64,000 bases of DNA from Sorex araneus (GCF_027595985.1 NC_073311.1:53230705-53294704), one strand, 5' to 3'; numbered from the stretch's first letter, positions 31,655-42,392 are shown. Numbers and translations: made by a program. The notes: generated by a model not told the origin, from the letters alone.

Positions 31655-31830
31655 GGGGTGGGGAGCCAGCAGAGTGGGTACTGCACATACCTTGAACTTG
31701 GCCGATCCGGGCTTGATCTCCTGCACCCCATAATGTCCCTCGAGCACTGCTGCCAGGAGCGATCCCTGGCCGTGGAGCAGTAGATAAAGCCTGAGCATCA
31801 CTGGGTGCAGTCCATCTTTCCCAAACAAAA
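31655..31830 (+). repeat. SOR-like SINE, first of three in tandem
   Basis: 'agccagcagagtgggtac', 'cgggcttgatctcctgcacc' and 'gagcatcactgggtgcag'. Confidence 0.75.
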
Positions 31831-31837
31831 ACCAGAA

Positions 31838-32005
31838 AGCGCCAGAGGCAGGAGTCCTAGGACAGAGGGTAGGGCGCTTTCCGGCTGCCTGTGATCTCCG
31901 GCACCTCATATGGTTCCTCAGTTTCCCCAGGAGAGATCTCCCGAGCGCAGAGCCCGGAGTGAGTCTGAGCACCACTGGGTGTGACCCTAAGACAAATAAA
32001 GCAAA
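31838..32005 (+). repeat. SOR-like SINE, second of three in tandem
   Basis: 'gacagagggtagggcgc', 'atctccggcacctcatatgg' and 'caccactgggtgtgacc', then an AAATAAA tail. Confidence 0.78.
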
Positions 32006-32009
32006 AAGT

Positions 32010-32182
32010 ACCTGAAAGACAGCAGAGGGGCTCCGGCACTTGTACAGCCTTCTCTGACCTCGCTTTGAAGCCCCAGTACAATGGGTGGCCCCCAAACACC
32101 CCCAGCAGGCGCTCCTGAGCACAGAACCAGGAGTATCCCCGAAACATGATCAGGTGTTCCCCCCTCAAAAAAAAGGGGGGCT
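32010..32182 (+). repeat. SOR-like SINE, third of three in tandem
   Basis: 'gacagcagaggggctccgg', 'gctcctgagcacagaacc' and 'gatcaggtgttcccccctc', then A8. Confidence 0.7.
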
Positions 32183-32784
32183 GGACATCAAGTTGTGCAA
32201 AGCAGACTGTCCCCCTCAGCATCGGCCCTGCTGTCATTTGGGGCCAGATAACCCCTTGTCGTAGGGGGCTTTCCGAGAGGGTGTTAGGAGCACTGCTGTG
32301 CTCCACCCAGCATGCACCTCCTTATCCTGAAACCGAGACCTTGCTGAGCACCCCCTCGGGGCAGCAGGGAGAGGCAGGACTCTGGGGTCTGGAGGGTCCC
32401 GAAGCTGCTTTCCCTGCTTCTCTCTTCTGCTCTTTCCCTGTTCCGGCCGGCAGTTTCTTTTGTAACCAAAGAAATGTCACCGGGGCCTGGATGCGGCTCA
32501 GTGAGAGCCACTGAGGGTCCCGGCCCTCCCCAGAAAGAGCAAACGAACAAGCGACCCCTCCGGCACAGAAATACTCGCTTCATGTGTGCACTCCTGGGGT
32601 GAGCCTAACCCCCAAGCCTGGCCTCCCCATCTCCCTTCTCCGAACATCAGCCTTGCCAGTCTCCGGCTGTGCCACCCCCTTCCCGCAGGCTCATTGTCTC
32701 AGGACCACCCGATCCCTCACTCTCCGTGGAGCCGTCCACTCCCCTTCTGCCCGTGGCTGTTACGGGTGTACTGTGTGGCCAGCA
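32183..32784. other. Intergenic, nothing recognised
   Basis: GC-moderate with several short open frames in all phases. No family recognised. Confidence 0.4.
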
Positions 32785-32905
32785 CACCTTGCTTTGCTCC
32801 CCCCTGGCCAGGGCTCACTCCTGATGGACTTGGGGTTCTGGGGATTGAACCCGTCCGGGGTGTGCAAGGCCAGCACCCTCCCTGCCATGCTATCCCTCCA
32901 TACTG
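32785..32905 (-). repeat. SOR-like SINE, degenerate
   Basis: 'ggggattgaacccgtccggg' and 'ccatgctatccctccat'. Confidence 0.7.
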
Positions 32906-33195
32906 TACTTTCTGCCCAAGGTGCCATCTTCTCCTTTTCTCTTAGAGAAACAGACAGTAGATTTCCCAAACCTACCCCCGAGAGGACTCCGCTGAAAGGT
33001 TCTGCGTGTCCCAGGGACACAGCGCTGGGCCCGTGGGCCCGAGTCGCGTGCAGCTCCATTTGTTGGGCCCGGGTAGTGCCGGAGAATTCCAGTTCCTGAC
33101 ACAGTGCCTGGCGAGTGCTTGGGAAACTGATGGGCCACATGAGGACACAGTCACCGGGGTCCTGCCAAGTGTTACAACAAGAACTGTCACTTAGG

Positions 33196-33305
33196 AGGCT
33201 GGGAAGATGGCTCACAGGCTGGGACGCATGTTTAGCACGCCCCAGGGGTGGGTTTGCTTCCAGTGCTGAGTACTCCCAGGTAAGGCCCTGACACCGGAAA
33301 AATAT
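33196..33305 (+). repeat. SOR-like SINE, degenerate
   Basis: 'ggaggctgggaagatggctc' and 'gtttgcttccagtgctgag'. An AAATAAAATAAA tail continues to about 33317. Confidence 0.5.
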
Positions 33306-33590
33306 AAATAAAATAAAGGATTCACCGGTGCAGGTTGATTTTTTTTTTCAAATCTCAGAATATTGCTTCTGCATTTCCTTTGCCACAGAGATAGTCACTT
33401 TAGAATACGGCTACACCTGTAGGATATGCAAAGACTCGGATGAGGGGATATTCTTGCTTTGGTGAGAAACGGGTGTTCTCCTGGGGGTTGGGGTGGGGGC
33501 TTTGCTTATTCTGGCTCAGTGGATCCCTCTTGTCTGCCCAGAGAAGTTGAAACAGTGATGAGGTTCTAGCACCAGTTGAATCCGTATTTT

Positions 33591-33765
33591 CCTTTTTTTT
33601 TTTCTTTTTGGGTCACACCTGGCGATGCATAGGGGTTACTCCTGGCTCTGTACTCAGGAATTACTCCTGGCAGTGCTCAGGGGACCATATGGGATGCTGG
33701 GAATCAAACCTGGGTCAGACTCGAGCAAGACAAACGCCCTCCCCGCTGTGCTATTGCTCCAGCCC
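33591..33765 (-). repeat. SOR-like SINE, full length, young
   Basis: Near-consensus reverse copy from 'ctttttgggtcacacctggc' to 'ctattgctccagccc'. Flanked by TGAATCCGTATTTT (33577-33590) and TGAATCCATATTTT (33767-33780), a target-site duplication with one mismatch. Confidence 0.96.
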
Positions 33766-33780
33766 ATGAATCCATATTTT

Positions 33781-33919
33781 CTTGAGGAGGTACCCAGCAA
33801 TGCACAGGGGCTATTCCTGACCCTGTACTTAGGGGTCACTTTGGGCAATGGCCAGGTGACCTGATGTGGCACTGCATGTAGACAAGTGCCCAAGGCCCTG
33901 TCCATCTCTCTGGCCCCAG
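33781..33919 (-). repeat. SOR-like SINE, older
   Basis: 'gcaatgcacaggggctattc', 'cttaggggtcactttggg' and 'catctctctggcccc'. The younger copy above inserted at its tail end. Confidence 0.75.
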
Positions 33920-34771
33920 AGGAGAACCTCAGGGACCGGCCGATAATCAGAGACCCTGAGTCTGAAGGAATTTCTGTGCCAGATACACCATGCTCCACCC
34001 TGTCCCCCACCTTGAGGCAAGTGTGACCCTGGGGTCAAACATGTACCATGTTTGTGTGGGGCCAGGGAGGAAGTGTGGGGTTCTGTCCCCTCCCATTCCC
34101 CAGCCAGCCCGAAAAATAGGACCGGCTTACCAGAAGCAGCAGAGGGACGGCAGGCAGGGAAAACTGAAAAATGGTTATTATAGTTGGGATAATTGTGTCT
34201 CGGGCTCCAGGCTCATGCGCTGGGCCTGAACAGCAATTACTAGCTGGCCCGGTCTTATTTTAGTTCCGTCTGTGGTGCGGTTGAGCAAGCACCTGGAGGT
34301 AAACAAGGCTGGCAGTGCGGAGTCTGATGCAGGGAGCAGACGCGGCGTGGGCCGCTGTCCCACCTGGGAGAGGAAGACCCCGAAGCCAGGAGGGAAACCC
34401 CCCAACCATTTTCCTCTTTGGGCAATTAAAAGGTGAATACCTGCAACCCCTCCCCTGGCGTGGGGCTGGGGGCAGCAGGGTGGGTTAGGGCTGACGGGAA
34501 GAGGGGGCCCCGCTCCAGCTCCCTCCTGCTCTGCCAGGGATCAGCCAGGGATCGGCCGTGGGAGGCCGGAAAGCCTGGTGGTGAGTGTCTGCAGGCTGCG
34601 TGCTCGGCGAGGGACGGAGAAAGGCTGCCCGGCCTCTCTGAGGGTCCGGACTTCAGCTCTCGCTGTGTGGAGGATACGGGTGTCTCGTACGGTCTCCACT
34701 GCAGAATGTCCACATCGTCTACGGCCATGCCACTCTGAACACACGCAACCTCGTCAGAATGTCTACAGTGG
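33920..34771. other. Intergenic, nothing recognised
   Basis: About 850 bp free of SINEs. No exon-like signal recognised. Confidence 0.4.
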
Positions 34772-34945
34772 GGGCGGGCTTGACAGTACAGCCACTAGGG
34801 GCTTGCCGTGCATGTGGCAGACCCGGGTTCAATCCCCGGAGCCCACAGGGCCCCCTGAGCAATGTCAGGAGTGATTCCTGAGCAGTGCGGAGTTGGGGAT
34901 CAGCCCTGAGCACTCCCAGGTGTGACCCCCCCAAAAAAATAAGCA
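34772..34945 (+). repeat. SOR-like SINE
   Basis: 'gcgggcttgacagtacagcc', 'cgggttcaatccccggagcc' and 'ctcccaggtgtgacccccc', then A7. Confidence 0.88.
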
Positions 34946-34957
34946 AAATTAGAATTA

Positions 34958-36465
34958 GGTATGCGTGGTGTGGTGGTATACAGAGGTAGAGGTGTGGTGG
35001 TATGTGTGATGTACATGGTGTGGTGTGTATGGGATATGGGATGTGTACGTGTGTGGTAGGGGGATGTCTGGTGTATATGCAGTATGGAGTATGTGTGACA
35101 TGTGTATGTAGCGTGTTGTGATGTGTGCCTGGTGTGTGTGTGAGTTCGTGTGTGGTGTGTATGTGTGATGAATCTGATGTGTTTGTGGTGTGTGTGTATC
35201 TGGTGTGTATTTGTGGTATGTGGGTATGTGTGTGATATGTGTGTGGTATGTGTGTGATGTGCATTCCTGTGTGTGGTGTGTAGGCCATGTGTGTGTGGTG
35301 CATGTGATGTGTGTATATGTGGTGTGTATGCATTTGATATGTGTGATGTATGTGTAGTATGCATGTGGTGTGTGTGGTGTGTGTGTGATGTATGTGGTGT
35401 GTGGGGCATGTGTGTGGTGTGTGATATCTGTGTGATATGTGTGTGTGGTGTGAGGCATGTGTGTGCAGCTGTGTGTGTGATGTATATGGTGTGTGGTGCA
35501 TGTGTGTGTGGTGTATGATGTATGCGATACGTGTACGTGGCGTGGGGTGTTTATGGGGGTGTGCGGTGTGTGTGTTATCTGTTTGGGGTGTGGGATGTAC
35601 TTGTGATGTGCATCTGGGGTGTGTGTGGCTGTGTGCATGGTGTGTGAAGTGTGTATGGGGGTGTGGTATGTGTGGTATGTGTGTGTGTGTGGTGTGTGTG
35701 ATGTATGGTGTGTGTGGTATGTGTATGGTATGTGGGATATATGGGAGTATGTTGTGTGTGGGCGTGTGGTGTGTGTATTTTGTGCATTGTGCATGTTGTG
35801 TATGGGAGTATGGTCTGTGTGGTGTGTGGTATGTGTGGGGTGTGGGTGTGTATGGTGTGTGTGGGGCGGGTGTGGTGTGTGTGGTATGTGTGGGGTGTGT
35901 GTGGGGTGTGTGGGGATGTGGTTGTGTGGTATATGTGGGTGTTCGTAGTGTATATGTAGTGTGTGTGGTATGTGTGGTGTGTGTGGTGTATGGGGTGTGG
36001 TGTGTGTGGTGTGTGTGAGGTGTGGAGTATGTGTGGTGTGTGTGGTGTGTGGCGTGTGGGGGGTATGTGTTGTGTGTGGAGTGTGTGGTGTGTGGAGTGT
36101 GTGGTGTGTGTGGTGTGTGTGGGGTGTGTGTGCGGAGTGTGTGGTGTGTGTGGGGTGTGGTATGTGTGGAGTGTGGGGTGTGTGTGCGGAGTGTGTGGTG
36201 TGTGTGGGGTGTGGTATGTGTGGAGTGTGGGGTGTGTGTGCGGAGTGTGTGGTGTGTGTGGGGTGTGTGGAGTGTGGGGTGTGTGTTATGTGTGGGGTGT
36301 TTGTGGGGTGTGTGTTATGTGTGGGGTGTGTGGTGTGTGTGGAGTGTGGGGTGTGTGTGTGGAGTGTGGGGTGTGTGTGTGGAGTGTGTGGGGTGTGTGT
36401 GTGGTGTGTGTATTGTGTGTGGTGGTGGTGTGTGTGTGGCGTGTGTGGAGGGTGCGGGGTGCACG
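34958..36465. repeat. 1.5-kb TG/TGTGG minisatellite
   Basis: Continuous variants of TGTGTGGTG and TGTGTGGGG. Over 36131-36292 a 54-bp higher-order unit repeats three times (starts 36131, 36185, 36239). The strand is strongly G/T versus A/C biased and stop-poor, which produces the longest open frames in the window. It ends abruptly at a GC-rich block. Confidence 0.97.
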
Positions 36466-37005
36466 CGCGATGCGCCTCTGGCGTGTGTGGCACAACAGTC
36501 GCCCCCTGAGGTCCCCTGTGGCCCTGCCACCCTGGGGGGCGGGGCCGGGGGCCCTTGGCCCTGGGCAGGTGCCCGGCGGCTGCCAGGCCGGGCCGCCCCC
36601 GCCGCAGCTCCCCCCTCCCCCGCTCTCCCAGAGGCCCAAACCCCACGAGGGCCGGTGCTTCTAGAAGCTTCCCGGCGGCCCCGGAAGCCCCGCTCCCCGC
36701 CCGCGCGGGCGGCCTCTGCGCCCCCTTGGCCGCCGGGCCCTGCGCCGGGGGAGGGGCGCGCCGCCAAGTCGGGAAAAGGCCCCGCTGGTCCAGCCGGCCC
36801 GGCGCCCTCCAGGGGGCCTCGGGCGCGCCCTGCGAGGACAGCGCCCCCCTTTCCCCGCCGCGGAGGGAGAGCAGGGCCCACCGGGCCCGGGCCTGAGCCC
36901 CAAGCCCCCCGCCCCCGCCCGCCCGTCTGTCTGTCCGTCCGCCCGCCGCTGCCGGGGATCATTCGGCTCCGGAGCCGGGCCGGGCCGCGGGACCGCTAGG
37001 CAGTA
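36466..37005. promoter_or_regulatory. Orphan GC-rich, CpG-rich block
   Basis: About 540 bp of very GC-rich sequence with many CpGs, 29 kb from LRP6 and 6 kb below the MANSC1 stop codon, with no recognised gene attached. It begins exactly where the TG minisatellite stops and is followed by AT-rich, repeat-free DNA. It could be an intergenic CpG island, an enhancer or a non-coding RNA promoter. Confidence 0.5.
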
Positions 37006-37602
37006 GATCACATTTCAGCCTGGCAGGCGCGAAAGTTTTGTTTTTCGTTTGTTTTCCTAAGTTTTAGTGGCCGACATATGGGCTCCATTAACTTTACTAT
37101 GTAGCGCAATTTTTAAGATCGTTTCTCTTCCAAAATATTTTTCACCGTAATTGAACATTTGAAAGTTGAGCACATCAGCCGTCAACACTGGATCCTCGCT
37201 CTGCTCCAGCGGGGCCTCCCGCCCGCCCGGCAGGGGCGCGGGGTGGAGAGGTCATAAATCCAAGGGGTGGGGTGTTCTGTTATTGCAGCGGCTGCAGTCG
37301 GTGGGGGTGGGGGGTCCGGCTAGTGTGACCCTGCCCAGCTGGACAAAGTCCTCTGCAGGCCAGAAGTTTCCTTTTTAAAAAGATAAGAAGTCTAAAGATC
37401 GCGGGAGGGACGGGAGAGCAGAGATAAGACGCAGGGAACACCGAGGCCTGATTCCTCAAGGGGCTCCTCGGCCCCGGCAGCTGCCCTGGCCGGCTCTCGG
37501 CAGCCCAAGGGGCGCTCCCGGACCTGGTCACCCCAACCTGGCCCCCCTGCGCGGCTACCTGGCCACTTGCTCCGGCCTTTGCGCCGAGTCTGTTTTTTTT
37601 CC
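37006..37602. other. Repeat-free flank of the GC-rich block
   Basis: AT-rich text ('gtttgttttcctaagtttta', 'ttcaccgtaattgaacattt') without SINEs. Conserved non-coding function is possible but cannot be judged from one genome. Confidence 0.35.
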
Positions 37603-37750
37603 CTCTTTGCACATTTGTTGGGTCTGGGGTTTTGTTTGGGGTCCCACCTGGTGGTACTCAGGGCCTGCTCCTGGCTCTGGTGCTGGGGGGGTCTTGTGCC
37701 GTGCAGGGCAAGGGGCCTAAAGCTGGCATGGAAGGCCAGCACCTGCCCTC
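37603..37750 (-). repeat. SOR-like SINE, degenerate
   Basis: 'tttggggtcccacctggtgg', 'tgctcctggctctggtgc' and 'gggcaaggggcct'. Confidence 0.6.
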
Positions 37751-38092
37751 CTGGAAGGCCTGTGTGGTAGAAGCTTCTAGAAACGGTCGAGGTGTGTGCG
37801 GGATTTTCTGTTTCCTCTGCCGGCTGGCAGGGGGGGCCCTGGGGGCTGTGAGAAGGGGTGCCAGGGAGAAGTGTGAGGAGTTTAGGGGGTCCTGGGAGAC
37901 AGGGACGCCAGCTTGAGCGGCAAGAAACGCTTCCTTTGCTAACTTCGCTCCTCGCCTGACCTCCCTTTCAGCCCTGGAAGGACCAGGCCGGAAGCCAGGG
38001 TGCTGAATCTGAGTGCTGTTCCCTAAGGCCTCTCCAGGGTGGAATCACCTTCCCAGTGAAGGCTGGGTTTCCACTAGTGGTTCTTCTCTTAG

Positions 38093-38239
38093 CTTTCTTT
38101 TTTCTTTTTGGGTCACACCCAGTGATGCTCAGGGTCCCCTGGAGGTGCTCGGGGGACCATTAGGGATGCTAGGGCTTGAACCTGGGTTGGCTGCACGCAA
38201 GGCAAACGCCTTCCCTGCTGTACTATCACTCTGGCCCCC
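38093..38239 (-). repeat. SOR-like SINE with body deletion
   Basis: 'tttttgggtcacacccagtg' passes to 'ggtgctcgggggaccatt' with one body segment missing. The head 'actatcactctggcccc' is present. Confidence 0.85.
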
Positions 38240-38521
38240 TTTTCTTAGCTTTTACTGTGCCCTCATGAGAACTAAATGAGAGAAAAATAGTAAATAAGCA
38301 AGTGTGACTTCCAGACCCCGGTGGCTGGGAGAGCCGGAAGAGGCAGGTGGCAGGGAGTGGGGGCTTCAGTGCTGGTCTTCCAGGAGCCTTGTGTTGCCCG
38401 AAGACACAGAATCTGTGTGAAGAGCTGCAGAGACCACACACAAGGGGCCCTGGAGGAAGAAGTTGCATTTAGTCAGACAGAACTTAGTCTTCATGAGGCC
38501 AGGAATGCTCCCTTTTTCTTT

Positions 38522-38642
38522 GCTTTTTTTTTTTTTTTTTCCCCCTCAGGAGACCACAAAGGGTGCTGGGGACTGAACCAGGGGCAGCTGTGTGCAAGGC
38601 ACGTGCCTTTCTGCCTTACCCTATCCTGTCTCTCAGGCACAA
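38522..38642 (-). repeat. SOR-like SINE, truncated body
   Basis: T-tract, 'ggagaccacaaagggtgctg', 'gactgaaccaggggcagc' and 'cctgtctctcaggc'. Confidence 0.65.
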
Positions 38643-38830
38643 AGCCCTGTTTCTATTATTTGAATATTATAAGTGAAAAAACAAATGTGAATAATATTCT
38701 AAATGGCCCTACTATAGACTAGGCTGAGCCCCTTTCCGAGAGTCTGAGGGGCTGTTTCTTGGTGTTGGTTAAGGGACTGCCTCCAACCACAGGTGGCACA
38801 GTGAAGAGGAGAAGAATATTGATTGAATCT

Positions 38831-38997
38831 GGGGCCGGAGTGATAATACAGCGGGTAGGGCACTTGCCTTGCACACGGCCAACCTGGGTTCAATCCCCAG
38901 CATCCCGCATGGTCTCCCGAGCACCTCCAGGAGTGATTCCTGAGTGCAGAGCCAGGAGTAAGCCCTGAGCATCCCCAGGTGTGGCCCAAAAAACAAA
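38831..38997 (+). repeat. SOR-like SINE, full length
   Basis: 'ggggccggagtgataatac', 'gggttcaatccccagcatcc' and 'aggtgtggcccaaaaaac'. Confidence 0.95.
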
Positions 38998-39032
38998 CAA
39001 TACTGGATCTGGAGGCCCAGAACTGGGGTTCT

Positions 39033-39163
39033 GGTGATTGGCAGTGTGGCTCAGTGGCAGCTTTGCTTGTGTAAGGTTCTGGGTTCAGCTCCCACAAGGT
39101 CTCCTGAAGTTCTGAGCCAGGAGAAGCTCATGAGCACTGCTGGTATGGCCTAAAACAAAACCA
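39033..39163 (+). repeat. tRNA-like SINE, older
   Basis: 'cagtgtggctcagtggcagc', 'ttctgggttcagctcccac' and 'ggagaagctcatgagcac'. The head is closer to a tRNA than in other copies. Confidence 0.55.
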
Positions 39164-39167
39164 GACC

Positions 39168-39350
39168 TGGGGTTGGAGTGATAGATAGCACAGTGGGTAG
39201 GGCGCGTGCCTTGCATGCAGCCAGCCTGGGTTCGATTCCCAGCATCCCATATGGTCCCCCAGCACCGCCAGGAGTAATTCCTGAGTGCTTGAGCCAGGAG
39301 TAACCCCTGTGCATCACCGGGTGTGACCCAAAAAGAAAAAAAAAACCCCA
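39168..39350 (+). repeat. SOR-like SINE, full length, young
   Basis: 'ggggttggagtgatagatag', 'gggttcgattcccagcatcc', 'gtgcatcaccgggtgtgacc' and an A-tail. The TAG of the A-box is doubled ('gatagatagcac'). Confidence 0.95.
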
Positions 39351-39402
39351 AATGTAAAAAGCTTTCTAAAATTTACCTTATTGAGCAACGAGCCAAGGGG
39401 CT

Positions 39403-39496
39403 AGAGAGATGTCCAGTGGTAAAGCATCTGCCTTGCGCCCCTGGCCAGCTAGGACACTTGCCTGCATGCGTGAGGTCCCAGGTTCAACCCTTGGCA

Positions 39497-39500
<4 letters not shown>
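39403..39500 (+). repeat. tRNA-derived SINE (ID-like) fragment
   Basis: 'ggggctagagagatgtccag' and 'cagtggtaaagcatctgcc', then a second tRNA-like stretch 'tgcatgcgtgaggtcccagg' and 'gttcaacccttggcat'. It may be a SOR head joined to a tRNA-Ala-like element such as the one at 13719. Confidence 0.55.
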
Positions 39501-39557
<57 letters not shown>

Positions 39558-39570
39558 ACACACACACAAT
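39501..39570. repeat. (TC)n(AC)n microsatellite
   Basis: About 18 TC units followed by about 14 AC units, continuing the 3' end of the preceding SINE. Confidence 0.95.
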
Positions 39571-40095
39571 GTTCTTTCACAAACGTATGAAAGCACAACC
39601 AAAAATTTCACTCTCTCAAGTTTCGACTCGAAGTAAACTGCGGCCTGGCTGGCAGGAGAGGGAGCCTCCAGCCAACGGGCTTATCTGCGGGGCTCTCTGC
39701 ACATGGTCCTGGTTAGACTGAAAGTACACACTTCATCACGGCGCACCTGGAATGCGGCCCGTTCTCCTAAAAAATGCAGCTAAGTGGGGTCGTGAGTGGA
39801 TTTTTCTTTCATGATCTAGACACACAGGCAGCCCCGCTGGAGCCCATCGCTGCCAAGGCCAGAACAGCAGTGGACAGCAGCGTGTGAAATGCACTCGGGG
39901 CGAGACGAGAGTCACCGCTCGCTCCACGCCAGGCCCGGGGTGATGAGGCCAAGGAGTCACGCTACGCTGTGTGAACATGAGCTGGTCACGTGTCAGAGCC
40001 TGCATGGGTCAGTCTGTGTGAGCACGCATGCAGCCATCTTGTACGAACACGTGCTGATCTGTCTGCATGAACATGTGAGCATGTGTGAGTGTGCA
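39571..40095. other. Intergenic, nothing recognised
   Basis: No repeat or exon identified. Degenerate ancestors of the following minisatellite begin near 40015. Confidence 0.4.
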
Positions 40096-40323
40096 CAGAC
40101 CCATTCTGTGTGAGCATGTGAGTGTGTTAGCGTGCACAGACCCATTCTGTGTGAGCATGTGAGTGTGAGGTAGCGTGCACAGACCCGTTCTGTGTGAGCA
40201 CATAAGCATGTGTTAGTATGCACAGACCCATTCTGTGTGAGCACATAAGCATGTGTTAGTATGCACAGACCCGTTCTGTGTGAGCACATAAGCATGTGTT
40301 AGTATGCACAGACCCATTCTGTG
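40096..40323. repeat. 43-bp minisatellite
   Basis: Units start with CAGACCC[AG]TTCTGTG at 40096, 40137, 40180, 40223, 40266 and 40309, giving periods of 41, 43, 43, 43 and 43 bp. The last full units are almost identical, so array growth at the right end is recent. Confidence 0.97.
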
Positions 40324-40384
40324 CTCCTGAATCCGGGGCCCCTGGTTCAGTGTGAGGGTCCAGGATGTGATGCTACACAGGCCC

Positions 40385-40515
40385 TGGGGTGCCCCCGAGA
40401 GCCTCAGGGTGCCCCAGACCCTGGCCCTGAAGGTCACGTGGTGTCGGGGACCCAACCCGGCTGGGGTGCGTGCTGAGCGTGCACCTTGACCTCTGCACGA
40501 CCCCTCTGGCCCAGA
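40385..40515 (-). repeat. Possible SOR-like SINE remnant
   Basis: 'gtcggggacccaacccgg' and 'cacgacccctctggccc' resemble the head complement. Confidence 0.4.
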
Positions 40516-40834
40516 GAGGTGTTTCTGGAAGAGGAACCCTTGGACGCGGACGCTGAGGGGGAAGGAGGAAGTGCAGGACTTCCTGGGGCCCAGTGCGAGC
40601 CCCCGGGACCCTAACGACAGCATGGCCCCAAGCTCTGACACCGGAGACAGGGAAGAAAGGAGGCCAGTGTTGAGAGCGGCCGCGGCTCCCCTGGAAAGCC
40701 GCCTCCGGCCCTCGGCTCCCGTGCCCGGGCTCAGGGCATCGTTAGTTCTCAGCCAGGGCCCGTGACAGTGGTTTCCAAGCCCTGGTCTGCAGACCACCGC
40801 TGCAGCACAGGAATTCAAGGCCCCTGGTGGAAGG

Positions 40835-40945
40835 CGGGGTAGTACAGGGGTAGGGCGTTTGTCTTGCACACAGCCCCCCTGATTCCATTCCTCAGACCTC
40901 AGAGGGACCCCTGGACACAGAGCCAGGAGTGGCCCCCAAACAAAA
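40835..40945 (+). repeat. SOR-like SINE with body deletion
   Basis: 'ggtagtacaggggtagggcg', 'cctgattccattcctcag' and 'cagagccaggagtggccccc'. Confidence 0.7.
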
Positions 40946-41019
40946 GTTCTAAAGATATCCTGATCTAGAAGGCAGCTGAGCTTCTCTCTTGCTACCGTGG
41001 CTACATTGTGTATTGTTCA

Positions 41020-41560
41020 GTTATAGAAGAGGGGGCAGGTTGGGTCAGATCAGAGAAGGGACCAAGGTAACAACAGTAACAGCAAGTGACCACTCTGGAC
41101 AAGAACTGGGTGCTGGAAGGAGGTAAAGTGATATGCATGATAACCCATCAGTAACACTATCGCAAACCAGTGATGGAAAGGAAAAGAGAAAAGAGAAAAA
41201 AGTTTGCCATAAAGGAAGGCTTGGGGGCCGGAGGGAAGCCGGGGAGATAGGTGGAGGGATGGGTGTCAGAACACTGTAGGACCGAAACTTAAATGATGAA
41301 TAACTTTGTACTTTGTAACTGTTTTTTTTTTGTTTGTTTTTTTGCTTTTTGGGTCACACCTGGCGATGCACAGGGGTTACTCCTGGCTCTGCACTCAGGA
41401 ATCACCCCTGGGGGTGCTCAGGGGACCCTATGGGATGCTGGGAATCGAACAGGGTCGGCTGCGTGCAAGGCAAACGCCCTCCCCAATGTGCTATGGCTCC
41501 AGCCCCTAACTATGTAACTTTGTATCTCACGCTGAGTCAGTTCACTTGGTCGGGTTCCCA
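41020..41560 (+). repeat. Shrew-lineage L1 3' UTR interrupted by a SINE
   Basis: 'ctctggacaagaactgggtg', 'gtaaagtgatatgcatgata' and 'aataactttgtactttg' match 14.7-15.05 kb. After the SINE, 'taactttgtatctcacgctg' completes the UTR end. Confidence 0.85.
41323..41506 (-). repeat. SOR-like SINE, full length, nested in L1
   Basis: 'ttgctttttgggtcacacc' to 'gctatggctccagcccc'. The L1 UTR sequence resumes directly after it. Confidence 0.95.
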
Positions 41561-42392
41561 TGAAAGCTCATTCTGGCATCACCTCCTCCCTGCAACCCCT
41601 GGGGGCAGGGGAGCTGAGGCAGGAGTGTCTCTCACTGGTGGGCCCAGCCGCACTACTGCCCAGCCCCAGGCAGACACCTGCTTCTGCCTCCACCTCCATC
41701 CCCAGGGTCCCAGTGACAGGTAGATGTGCTGCTTCTGGCCACCCTGCACCAGGCTTCTATCCACCCCCCAAAAGCCGCAAGCAATGAGGCGAAATCTTAA
41801 AATTCCAGGGCACTTGGTTACTAATCTGATTCTGGCCTCCACGTGGATATTCAATAAGTACTTGTTAAATTCAATTGAATCGAGGTTTTATTTACTCAAC
41901 CTTCTTGGAGCTTATGTAAACCCCGTGGAGATTCGTCTCCTGCTGCTAAGTAGGAAAATATATGAAGAGTGATATTCTCAATCACCCAGATTTCCTCGTA
42001 AGGAGCTTTATGAGTCCAGCATAAAGTGCGGGAGGTGGATGGGGTGGGGGTGTGGGTGGGATGGGGGGTGTCCCAGGAGAGAGGACGAGGAGGAAAGAGA
42101 AAAACCTTAATTAAGGAAAACCTTAATTTCTTTTCGATTCCTTTTAGTTCAACGTCCTTGCTAAACTCGCTAGCCCGCTACTGCCCTCCAGTGTTCGTAG
42201 TCTGCAAGTGCGTGCCCCAATTCCCTTTTAAGTCCTGGAAACAAAGTCCCAGACTTCAACTTTAAGTCTAGGGCAGGCTGGTGCCGAGGAGATCCAAGTA
42301 GCACTCTGGGTTCCTCCTCATCCCTCTGCAACTCATTTAGAGAATTTCTCAGGAAATCTAAATCATAAAAGTTAGAGCACACTCATGTTTGG
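41561..42392. other. Intergenic, mostly unrecognised
   Basis: A stretch near 41830-41880 ('ttcaataagtacttgttaaa') resembles the end of an L2 or MIR element. Nothing else is identified. Confidence 0.4.

Noticed and set aside
40096-40323. Regularly spaced repeat considered as a CRISPR array.
   Set aside because: The 43-bp units are directly contiguous with no unique spacers, and the host is a mammal. It is a minisatellite.
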